12,094 nucleotides of DNA from NCBI GenBank assembly GCA_015657535.1, contig JADHZB010001810.1, forward strand, positions 7,945 through 20,038, read 5' to 3'. Source of the DNA: Nephromyces sp. MM_2019. Lineage: Eukaryota; Apicomplexa; Aconoidasida; Nephromycida. Every line of letters starts with the position of its first letter. The first letter of the stretch is position 1. A program made the translations under genes and the position numbers. Under the pieces are notes generated by a model. The model did no database searches and was not told the DNA's origin. It saw only the letters and a program-made list of their open reading frames with translations. Positions 1-7,034 of this stretch are shown in pieces.

Positions 1-200
1 ACATATGAATGCTTGGCATATCTGGGTGAATGCTGAATTCCCACACACACTAAACATATTTGGGTTTGTGTGTTGATGACATATGAATGCTTGGCTTATT
101 TAGGTGCATATATTCCTCTCATGGACACTAAACTCATGTAAATGGCATGTACACCTCCCACACACACTAAACACACGTAAGTGTATATACACCTCCCCAA
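1..200. repeat. Degenerate about 78-bp tandem repeat
   Basis: ACATATGAATGCTTGGC occurs at 1 and again at 79, and CCCACACACACTAAACA at 41 recurs near 158. The copies have diverged, with small length changes. Confidence 0.75.
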
Positions 201-420
201 TGAATTCCAATATTGAGTTTTGCTCCTCAAAATTTTATCATAAATGTAACCATGGCGAGGTTGTGTGTGAGATGAGAATGCACTTTAAAGCGATTAGCAC
301 GCTACTACCATTCTGCGTAAGTTTTTCCGGGGTGTTTCTACAGTGACCAGGCGTTTTTTCCACTTGCCTTCACCTAGCAACCTCCCCCTATTCTTCGCCT
401 CCTTAAGAGATGTAATAAAT

Positions 421-600
421 GTGTGCACACACTGTTTGAGTTTGGGAGCTGTGTGTGTGTGCACTCGCTGATTGAATTTGGGAGGTATTTTTACACTCGG
501 AGTTTGAGTTTTTCAGGTTTATGTACATTCCCTACCTGAGTGTTGAAGTGTATACCCACACTCTCTCTGAGCGTTCGAGCTCTATGCCCACTCCCTCTCT
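421..600. repeat. Degenerate 30-36-bp tandem repeat array
   Basis: About six units of the type GTGTGCACAC...TTTGAGTTTGGGAG, starting near 421, 451, 487, 521, 548 and 584. Each has a GTGTRYAC-like head, a CTCCC or ACTC block and a TTGAG-type tail. It is strongly decayed and intergenic, 3' of the MRM2-like gene. Confidence 0.6.
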
Positions 601-940
601 GTTATACGTAGCAAAGAAAGATCAATAAACTATGTTTTAAGCCAGTTGTTTTGCGATCTCATTAGACCACCTTCAAGCCGAAGCTAGACATACACTACAA
701 GCTTGTTTTGCCTACATTAAGCCGCAACCTCCTGCTCCTCTCTCCTGCCTGATCAATCGAACGCAAGCCCCTACGGCACTTTAACGCTTCCTGTGTGTGT
801 GGTTGTGTACGAGGTAACACGAATTAAAGCTTCCGTATAGATTCTTCCGATGTTGTGGATGTGTTTCATTTTAAAAAAGGAGTGTATGTACACTCCCATA
901 TCCAGGATAGGAGGGAAAATTCTTCGACTTCCTCAAATAA
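601..940. other. 3' flank of the MRM2-like gene, no gene seen
   Basis: No convincing reading frame. It contains the palindrome at 879-896 and otherwise mixed sequence. Confidence 0.5.
873..896 (-). other. Palindrome plus T-tract 3' of the MRM2-like gene
   Basis: Read on the gene's strand, an 18-nt hairpin with 8-bp arms (GGAGTGTA / TACACTCC, two-base loop) is followed directly by six T, about 45 nt past the stop codon. It looks like an intrinsic terminator. In a nuclear Pol II gene that role is not established; it may be a transcript 3'-end structure or coincidence with the dispersed palindrome family. Confidence 0.4.
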
Positions 941-1106
941 TCAGGAAACTTTGCGATTTCTTTGGTTTTCGAAGAAGCTCTCGTCGATTAAACGGCCTTC
1001 TTTAGACGAAAATGAGTTCTTAACTTGAACTTCACTGACAATGCTCGGACGCCCAATAAACTCTCGACACACAAAGTAAATCTCTGAAGATTCCTTCCTC
1101 GAAGCC
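941..1106 (-). CDS. MRM2: MRM2-like exon 6: C-terminus
   Basis: Completes Arg263 and encodes residues 264-317 to a TGA at 943-941. [13 protein letters not shown] is the classic C-terminal FtsJ strand with catalytic E271. The acceptor is strong: CCCCTTTTCCTCCTGCGTATCAG. After REFIGR there is a polar tail of about 35 residues that I cannot match to the family; it is longer than in bacterial RrmJ. Confidence 0.9.
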
Positions 1107-2039
1107 CTGATACGCAGGAGGAAAAGGGGGCTAGATAGGTTTCGGCTTTGTTGTGCGTATGGGGGAGATTTCAAGTTGATTGGGTAGAGGGTTTGAGGCC
1201 GGTGAGGGAGGTGGATGCGGGTCATGGGGTTATATGCGGGTTAAGGGAATGGATGTAGGTTAGACGTTTCAATGAGTATCTCTAAGGTTTCAATGAAGAT
1301 ATCCCGGTTTTAATGCAGTAACTTAGGGCGTCTCATTTATTGTGTATAAAGTAAGCATTCTACTTATCAAAAAGTCTTGCGTAAGCCCAACGACGAATAT
1401 GGCAGAGCAGGTTCTAGTGAACTGCCTTGTGCAACTAATGCTCAGCCTATAACAAGTGGGTCTCACGGACCACTTATGACAGATCACGCTTCGTGATACC
1501 ACACCACACACACACACACACACACATACCAGACACACACACCACACACACACACCACACACATACCACACACACACACCACACACACACACCACACACA
1601 TACCAGACACATACCAGACACACACACCACACACATACCAGACACACACACCACACACACACCACACACACACACACACATACCAGACACACACACCACA
1701 CACATACCACACACACACACCACACACACACCACACACACACACCACACACACACACCACACACATGCAACAAATAAACTACACACACGAACCTAAAGCA
1801 AGTTACTACCTGGGCTTAAACGTTGACACTTTTCTGAATCGGCTTTCCAGGAAAACTCGAAGATTCGCCATCTCATTACCCATAAAGATTTTGCATACAA
1901 GCGTCCCTCCAATGCCTAAGATCTTATGAAGATATTTGAAACTTATGACACATGAGGACGCGTACGTACATTCAGATGTGGACATACACACACGGTCATC
2001 AAAGTAAAGAAATGCATGACTCCAAAGAACTTTTTTCAT

Positions 2040-2106
<67 letters not shown>

Positions 2107-3842
2107 TCAATACCTCATCTCCTAAATCAGCAGCTTTTAGGCATAGTTCCGCAGACCTGAGATGATCATCAGGCTTGATTCCGCTTATCCTAGGAGACAT
2201 ATCCGATATCAGCTATACACAAAGAAACGAGTTTTCGCACACACACACACATTTTCGTGATAAATAGAACAGGGAATATCAAACACGCACAAGAAGCTGA
2301 TTTTGAAGGAAATACAAGTTTCTCACATACTAAAGCCTTGAAGATGGGATATCCGCAAACAAAGTAAAAGCGAGAGGCCGATAATGAAAGACGAGGAAGA
2401 TGAAGATGATAAAACAATATGAAGATTAAGATAGCGATGCTTCCAAAAAAAGATTAGGATAATCACAACGAGTTGATCACGCTTCCTAATGATGATTTAA
2501 AAGGAAAAACAACGCTATGACGATGTACACTGAGGCTTGCAAACTGATTATATAAAAGATCAAGATGAAGAAGCAAAAAACGAAGCAAATCGACAAAGCG
2601 TGAACAAAACAAAGAAACTACATGGGAAGAAGGTAATAAAATGAATCTCTACAATAAGAATGAGTACAATCAAGAGCATCCTACTAGATGAAAGGCCAAA
2701 ACAACACACAGCCCATGCAGTAATCAAGAAAGAAGGATAAAGCACTACGCAGAAGTTTATGTGTGTAGATGGCATTCAATTATATTGGGAAACATGCATG
2801 AGTCCTTCACACATGATTGGACACACGAGCGAGACCTCTACACACGTTTGCACACAAGAGAGAGATATGAATCTACAGTTAAACACACAAAATAGACACA
2901 TAGAGTTCCACTGATACGCACACGCCTACACACAAATGCTTTTATGTAATGATAATACCAAGACCAGTGAATCGCTCCGCATTCATGCGTGGCTCTTACT
3001 ATGTCAGCTCTTCTCGTTGCTCCTAGCGCTTCGTGAAGCTTCGGTAAAAGGCTTGAAGAGCCAACTTCTTCTTGTATGTAGACATGATTGTGTAGCTGAG
3101 AAAATGCACAAACACACAGGAGAATTGACGTGCTTCAAAAAGTGCGCATAGCAAGCACAATACAAACATCAGTGATCACAAAACACGCCATATATCGAAA
3201 GCTGAGGGTGTACGTACACCCTTGGCTTTCGGACTTGGCAGTGTGTGGTGTGTAAAACACTCTCAATTTTGAAACTTAGCAGTGTGTGTGTGCATGTACA
3301 TCCTCAGTTTTAAAACGAGGCCATTTCATGAAGTGGCGTTGCCACAAACTTCATCTAAAATGAAAATTTCAGCAGAGCAGAGAGTAAAATCAAACTCATT
3401 ATCAAACAGTGAGAATCCAGTCAAAAAGAGCAGCAAGTCTACTTCTGTATTCAACTAAAAAAGCATGGACACACACACACAACTCACGCACAATTTACAC
3501 ACAATACACAAGATACAATACACACACAGAAGACGCACACCCAACATAAACACACAACACACATACGCAGTGCACACACAATGCTAACCTCCTCTATTTT
3601 TAGCGGATCTATTCCAATGACCTTAGAAATAGCTCCTCCTTCTTGTGTGCGTACCCCTCTCCCTCCAGTAACGAAGCACCGCTCGAGTGCTACTTGAGAC
3701 CAACCTCCTGGATAACACCCCAAATCTACAACACACTTGTTTTTCCTGAAGATGGTGAATCTATCGTCCAACTGCTGCAGCTTGTAAGCAGCTCTGCTTC
3801 TATAATTTTCCTGCAGGGAGTAAATATCCGCCAGCGTGTGTA

Positions 3843-3874
<32 letters not shown>

Positions 3875-5148
3875 TGTGTGTGTATACAATATTTCGGTAT
3901 GCTAGTAAGCAGGTGTTGGTCGATATCATGGTATGCTGAGGAGAGTATGTTTCTGCATCTGTGTGTGTGTGTGTGTGTGTATGCAATATTTCGGTATGCT
4001 AGTAAGCAGGTGTTGGTCGATATCATGGTATGCTGAGGAGAGTATGTTTCTGCATCTGTGTGTGTGTGTTTTCTTTTGTGTCTATGCTTACGTGCACGCT
4101 CACTTTATTTGTGTGTGGGTGTGTATCTTCTCCTTTTTTTTTGTATTTGCTTATGTGGGTGTTCGTTTTTATTTGTATATGTTTTCGCTAGTGTCTATGT
4201 GTGGGTGCGTGTTCGCTTGTATATTTGAGTGCGTCAGTATTCGCTGTTGTATTTGTGCATGTGTGCGCGTGTTCCTTTGCGTCTTCATGTACGCGTCTTT
4301 CCCCGTATACCTCTTTATCTGCCTATGTTTCCCCATTGTGTGTATCTCTGTGCGTATCTTGGTGTGTGTGGTATCTGTGTGTGTGTCGTCGTAAGCCCGT
4401 CTTTGTGTGTGTGGCCCCTCTGTGTGTCTTTGTGTGTATTGCTATATGCATCTCCCAACAGCATCACCCTCTATCTCTCTATATGTGTATGCCAACATAC
4501 CGTGCGTGTTGAAGAAGTGCGCATAAACCAGTGCATTACTCCACCCCCCACATTGAGGGTCGCACGCTTCTGTTTTGATGCCAACACACACACACACACA
4601 CAGGGACCCGCTGCTCAACAAGAAAGTAGCACTCCTTTTGGTGATTCAAACACATATACACCAAATTTATCGGCAGATTCAATTAAGTAATTTCTTACAA
4701 ACACAAAACACTTCTCTACAAACCTTGACGACTAGGAGAGGAGAAAGGGAGAGATAGGAGGAAAGAGAAAAGAAGAGAGCATCACCATAGAGAGGACAAA
4801 GACTGGTAGACAGAGAGACATGCATAACTACAGACAAAAATTCACGCACACACACACGCACACATTTAAAACGCTCGCAAGCCGACTTACCGATTGAGCC
4901 TGTCTAACATATCGGTCAGTTATATGGCGATGTATCCAAAGAGAGGAATGTCTAGACGTATCATTACGTATTCGAGGCTCTGGAGTGCTTTGTGAAAATC
5001 CTCTGATTTGAGCGTGTGTGTGTGTGGAAGGCAGAGGAATGAAATGAGAGCAAAGAAAGGAATTATTTAGGAGAGATGAAGCAGCACAGGTGTATGAGTT
5101 GTAACTGCATTTGTTGAGCCTAAAGCTAGAAGTCGCCAGTTGGTGCAT
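941..5148 (-). CDS. MRM2: MRM2/RrmJ-type rRNA 2'-O-methyltransferase, six exons
   Basis: Predicted SAM-dependent 2'-O-ribose methyltransferase of the FtsJ/RrmJ family. Family members of this type methylate the A-loop uridine of the large-subunit rRNA (E. coli U2552 equivalent), in mitochondria for MRM2. Exons 5148-4891, 3810-3589, 3095-3000, 2212-2114, 1922-1810 and 1106-941 sum to 954 nt, giving 317 residues plus TGA. Every intron is GT-AG and all phases agree (0,0,0,0,2). Motifs in order: [15 protein letters not shown] (about 71-85), YRSRAAYKL with K96, [13 protein letters not shown] (115-127), VIGID with D154, ISDMSP with D196, GGTLVCKIF with K236, and [13 protein letters not shown] with E271. 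K96, D196, K236 and E271 match the family's K-D-K-E tetrad. The W-x-x-R-H / YV-x-x-AQ leader and the spacing fit RrmJ/MRM2 better than Trm7 or Spb1. The ATG at 5148 follows an in-frame TAG three codons upstream. Mitochondrial location is inferred from the N-terminus only. The exact exon 5 acceptor is the least certain junction. Confidence 0.9.
1161..1247 (+). repeat. G-run cluster (possible quadruplex)
   Basis: Eight runs of three or more G on plus within 87 bases (GGGGGAGATT, GGGTAGAGGG, TGAGGG, GCGGG, TGGGG, GCGGG, AAGGG). On the MRM2-like transcript strand this is C-rich, 55-140 nt upstream of the exon 6 acceptor. Loop lengths vary, so quadruplex formation is only possible. Confidence 0.5.
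1497..1766. repeat. Compound CA microsatellite/minisatellite
   Basis: About 270 bp of CACACA broken periodically by CC (CACACCACAC) and by ATACCAGACA blocks. The interruptions recur at roughly 20-60 bp spacing, so the array has grown as higher-order units, not only by dinucleotide slippage. It lies inside intron 5 of the MRM2-like gene. Confidence 0.97.
1810..1922 (-). CDS. MRM2: MRM2-like exon 5: second catalytic lysine
   Basis: Residues 226-262 plus two bases of codon 263. It encodes [17 protein letters not shown], with catalytic K236, then the helix and strand ending FRKVSTFKP. The acceptor chosen is TTCATAAG before ATC. It lacks a good pyrimidine tract, but it is in phase 0 and gives exactly the LCL-to-GG spacing of human MRM2 (12 residues). 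The upstream open frame (with YLHK) is probably intron. The donor is GTAGTAACT at 1809. Confidence 0.85.
2043..2103. repeat. Pure (CA)30 microsatellite beside a splice donor
   Basis: Sixty-one uninterrupted bases of CA on plus, so (GU) in the MRM2-like pre-mRNA. It begins 10 nt inside intron 4, directly after the donor at 2113. It should be highly length-polymorphic. Confidence 0.98.
2114..2212 (-). CDS. MRM2: MRM2-like exon 4: catalytic SDM motif
   Basis: Residues 193-225 (33 codons, phase 0). It begins after TTTCTTTGTGTATAG with [13 protein letters not shown], holding catalytic D196, and continues [19 protein letters not shown], which matches the family's DH-x-R-x-x-EL helix. The donor at 2113 is GTATTGATGC and is followed within about 10 nt by a pure (GT) tract in the transcript. 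Confidence 0.9.
2213..2999 (-). other. MRM2-like intron 3
   Basis: A 787-nt intron, purine-rich on plus (pyrimidine-rich in the transcript), with a short CA run at about 2237-2251 close to the 3' splice site. I see no further exon in it: exons 3 and 4 join without any missing family residues. Confidence 0.75.
3000..3095 (-). CDS. MRM2: MRM2-like exon 3: central Rossmann segment
   Basis: Residues 161-192 (32 codons, phase 0). It begins after TGCATTTTCTCAG and ends ACA TA-type coding before the good donor GTAAGAGCC at 2999. The segment NHVYIQEEV aligns with the family's GVxFIQGDF strand, and [13 protein letters not shown] with the helix and strand leading into the SDM motif. Joined to exon 4 it gives ADILISDM, the same length as ADVILSDM-type sequences in relatives. 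The usual QGD is QEE here, so the acid that contacts the SAM adenine region in RrmJ may be replaced by Glu. Confidence 0.88.
3096..3588 (-). other. MRM2-like intron 2
   Basis: A 493-nt intron. Next to the donor it is CA-rich on plus (about 3471-3580). It also contains the 36-nt near-palindrome at 3196-3231. Confidence 0.75.
3196..3231. repeat. 36-nt near-perfect palindrome
   Basis: Arms of 18 nt pair at 16 positions. The core at 3206-3221, GGGTGTACGTACACCC, is a perfect 16-bp palindrome, flanked by CGAAAGC and GCTTTCG. It could form a cruciform or an RNA hairpin in intron 2, or be a symmetric protein-binding site. Confidence 0.9.
3589..3810 (-). CDS. MRM2: MRM2-like exon 2: catalytic lysine and SAM motif I
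   Basis: Residues 87-160, phase 0 at both ends. It starts after a pyrimidine-rich acceptor (ACTCCCTGCAG) with [11 protein letters not shown] and carries catalytic K96, motif [14 protein letters not shown] (115-127) and the acidic strand end VIGID (D154). The bacterial consensus here is GAAPGGWSQ; this protein has GCYPGGWSQ. About 15 extra residues, glycine/arginine-rich, sit between ALERC and KVIGID compared with bacterial RrmJ. The donor at 3588 is GTTAGC, weaker than the others. Confidence 0.92.
3887..4070. repeat. Perfect 97-bp tandem duplication
   Basis: The segment beginning CAATATTTCGGTATGCTAG at 3887 recurs at 3984, identical through the unique part and into the following TG run. TG tracts flank both copies, as expected for duplication by unequal exchange or replication slippage between microsatellites. 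Perfect identity implies it is recent. Confidence 0.97.
4060..4500. repeat. Degenerate TG-rich intronic tract
   Basis: About 440 bp of decayed TGTGTG sequence with frequent T/C interruptions. Overlapping plus-strand frames of up to 153 codons run through it, but their Cys/Val/Phe-rich products follow directly from TG/TT composition and I do not call them genes. Confidence 0.85.
4733..4784. repeat. Polypurine tract
   Basis: A GA-rich run on plus (GAGGAGAAAGGGAGAG type), pyrimidine-rich in the MRM2-like pre-mRNA, within intron 1. No other function seen. Confidence 0.7.
4891..5148 (-). CDS. MRM2: MRM2-like exon 1: presequence and N-terminal motif
   Basis: Residues 1-86. The first 60 or so residues are rich in S, N, R and hydroxylated residues with almost no acids, and contain IRGFSQS around 48-54, which looks like a mitochondrial targeting peptide with a processing-type R-x-F/S context. 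After it comes the conserved RrmJ/MRM2 leader ending RYVRQAQS. The exon ends TCG before the near-consensus donor GTAAGTCGG at 4890. A CA-rich stretch near residues 41-46 (STHTHA) could hide a small intron, since CAG occurs directly after it at about 5003, but the frame is open throughout. Confidence 0.8.
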
Positions 5149-5400
5149 GTTTCTCTATAAAGTTGGGGAACTTCGCCAGCAAGGCAGATGAAGAAGAAGA
5201 AGAGGTTGAAGCGCAAGAAGATGAAGGATAATGGAGAAAACCAGAGCGAGGGAAGAAGCCAAACAGCGGGAAAAGCAGCAATTGAGGAGAACTACACAGA
5301 AATGATGAGGAAAATGGCGAGGAAACAGGAAGAAAAGTAGAGACTAGAAGTATGAGCTCAAGAAGAAGAAGCAAAAGCAGGCATCCGCCTAAGGTGCTAA
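5149..5400 (-). promoter_or_regulatory. Pyrimidine-rich 5' flank of the MRM2-like gene
   Basis: Immediately upstream of the start codon the minus strand is strongly C/T-rich with CTT/CTC runs (plus strand GAAGAAGAAG at about 5188-5210). A similar pyrimidine-rich stretch precedes the ATG at 11281, so this may be the 5' UTR/promoter style of this genome. Lys- or Ser/Leu-rich ORFs here reflect that composition. No TATA box or defined site was identified. Confidence 0.35.
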
Positions 5401-5960
5401 GCCAAACGTCACATCAAAGGTTATAAGACGTTTAATACTCCCAGAAAAGCCTACAATAAGGGCAAATTTGCAGTAGTTCTATGTAGTCCAGAGCTATAAT
5501 TTGAGCCTTGTGTGTAGTAAACAACAAAACAGGCGAACACACACAAACACAAAGACGCACGAACACACATAAATGCACATAGTGCTGCAAAAAACTCGCG
5601 CAAACACCCACCGGTCCACAAGAACGCACATGGACACACAAACACACAAATACTCACGAACAAGTACATGCACGCCGACACACACAGGCACAGAAGAAAT
5701 TAAGGGCTTTTATCTAATTTACAGCTGACATCATAAAAGGAATAAATTTTGTGCTTTCTTGATGAAGATGAGAATGAAGTTAAAGATATGATTTTGCAAA
5801 AAAAAAAATTATCGTTATGAAGAAGCAGGAACTTATAGAATACAAGGAAATCAACGAAAACATAAAAAGCTGTAAAAACCATACCAAATACTACTAGAAT
5901 CCCAGCGCTACCAAAGTCCTAATATTAACACACAGTTTCATCCTGTGAATTACATGAAAT
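5401..5960. other. CA-rich intergenic region
   Basis: Holds a degenerate CA tract at about 5526-5690 (ACACAAACACAAAG-type units). The rest is AT-rich. Open frames in the tract are composition artefacts. Short open stretches at 5401-5500 exist in two plus frames at once, so neither is called. Confidence 0.5.
5526..5690. repeat. Degenerate CA repeat
   Basis: Imperfect ACACA units separated by 3-6 nt interruptions (ACACACAAACACAAAGACGC type). It has decayed much more than the array at 1497-1766. Confidence 0.8.
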
Positions 5961-6004
5961 TAAGTGATTTCAGCTGCTTTTAATCATAAATCAGGCTCCT
6001 GTGA

Positions 6005-6190
6005 AAATCAGCTTCTTCTTCGTTTTTGTTTTCTTCCTCTTTTTTTCTTCTGCTTTCTCTTTGTTCCCATCTCTTCTCCTTCCTCTTCTTCATCTCCTTC
6101 TTCATCTTCTTCTTCCTCAACTCCCCCCTCCTCCCTACCCCTTCCTCCCTCTTTATTTCCGTATGGCCAAAGCTACTGTTCCACTCCTAA
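6005..6190 (+). repeat. CTT/CTC-rich pyrimidine tract
   Basis: Almost 190 bases of C and T with CTTCTTCTTC and CTCCTCC runs. It resembles the pyrimidine-rich DNA upstream of the two recognised genes and ends at ATGGCC (6164), but the frame opened there closes after 20 codons without a usable donor. A promoter/5' UTR role is possible but unproven. Confidence 0.7.
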
Positions 6191-6772
6191 CCTCCAATTT
6201 CTCCTCCTCTTCAACACTCTCATAAAATCCACAATTTCGTATAGAAAACCTAAAAAAAAACGCACACACATTTTGCAGGCCTAAAACGCCCACTTCTTCA
6301 ACCTAAAAACTGCAAAAAGCATTGCATCTTCACAAACTCTGGGATTTTACCTCTATCCCTTATTCTCCATATCGAAAGCCAAGACCGTGCAAAGCGCCAT
6401 ACGCTTGTATATAGCTACTGTGCAAAACAGCGAAAGAGAAGGGAAAATTCGTGAGCTTTTACTTCCTCCTCTTGTGGTTTTCCTGGTTTTTTGGATAATT
6501 TTTCTGCTTTTTCACGACTTTTAGGGTGTTTTTCCTGGTTCATGTGGGGAGATGAAAGTGAAGCATTTCTTCTGATGAGGAAAATGGGGATGTTTGTCGT
6601 ATTGAAGGACAAGAAGCGAAGCCGCAGGAAAAGCTAGATTCAAGCAATTTTACTGTGTATCCAGTTAGAGCTAGTAGTTTTGTAGAGGTATGTACTTCGT
6701 GGCGTAGAAACAGTGATAGATGAAATAGTGTGGCTTGAATGGCTGAGAAATTTTTAAAAAGATGAGAGAGGA
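6191..6772 (+). other. Region with short competing open frames, no gene assigned
   Basis: A good acceptor (ACACATTTTGCAG, ends 6278) is followed by two overlapping open plus frames, and 6564-6688 is open up to a GTATGT donor at 6689. Frames on both strands remain open over the same bases, none matches a family I recognise, and I cannot choose among them. Confidence 0.3.
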
Positions 6773-7034
6773 GATGGAGTGTGCGTGTATGAAAGATTGA
6801 AGAGATCGTTTTTTCCACACATGAGAGCATGAAGATGAGCTAGGGATGATGGGGACGATGCTAGCCGATATGTAGTGTGTGTATGAAAGATTGAAGAGCT
6901 TATTTTTTTCGCACACACAAAAGCCCAAACATAAACTATATACGCTAGAGAAGATGCTAGCCTATATGCAGTGTATTTGTATCAACTCTAGAATGACTTG
7001 CTTTTCCCGCACACACAAAAGCCAAAAACACAAG
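6773..7034. repeat. Degenerate about 95-bp tandem repeat, nearly three copies
   Basis: GTGTATGAAAGATTGAAGAG at 6785 recurs at 6879 (period 94). GATGCTAGCC at 6857 recurs at 6953 (period 96). GCACACACAAAAGCC at about 6911 recurs at about 7010 (period 99). It is noncoding as far as I can see. Confidence 0.85.

Larger units (their letters stand above)
1107..1809 (-). other. MRM2-like intron 5 (repeat-rich)
   Basis: A 703-nt intron. It holds the 270-bp compound CA array at about 1497-1766 and, near the 3' splice site, a C-rich stretch in the transcript (G-runs on plus, 1161-1247). Long Cys/Val and His/Thr reading frames in this stretch are microsatellite artefacts. Confidence 0.8.
3811..4890 (-). 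other. MRM2-like intron 1 (TG-rich)
   Basis: A 1080-nt intron between GTAAGTCGG and TTTACTCCCTGCAG. It carries TG arrays at about 3838-3884 and 3961-3980, a 97-bp tandem duplication, a long degenerate TG/CT-rich stretch (4060-4500), a short CA run (about 4583-4603) and a polypurine tract (4733-4784). Confidence 0.8.

Noticed and set aside
104..346. 80-codon plus ORF near the window start
   Set aside because: It runs through degenerate repeats, has no domain, and its length is expected by chance.
1497..1766. CRISPR-like spacing of repeats
   Set aside because: There are no unique spacers; the array is a compound microsatellite within an intron.
1323..1788. Several overlapping 94-147-codon frames of Cys-Val or His-Thr repeats
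   Set aside because: They only translate the CA/TG array of intron 5; all frames are open because the repeat lacks stop codons.
3836..4690. Plus-strand Cys/Val-rich frames of 66-153 codons
   Set aside because: They lie in TG-rich intron 1, and overlapping frames are open together, which points to composition, not coding.
5188..5340. Lys-rich 50-codon plus ORF starting MKKKKRLKRKK
   Set aside because: It is the complement of the pyrimidine-rich 5' flank of the MRM2-like gene; low complexity, with no continuation exon I can support.
5126..5374. 82-codon Ser/Leu-rich minus frame overlapping the MRM2-like start
   Set aside because: It reflects CTT/CTC runs in the upstream region and overlaps exon 1 in another frame.
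5964..6284. 106-codon Ser/Pro-rich plus frame
   Set aside because: Product of a CT-rich tract; most of its length is CTT/CTC low complexity.
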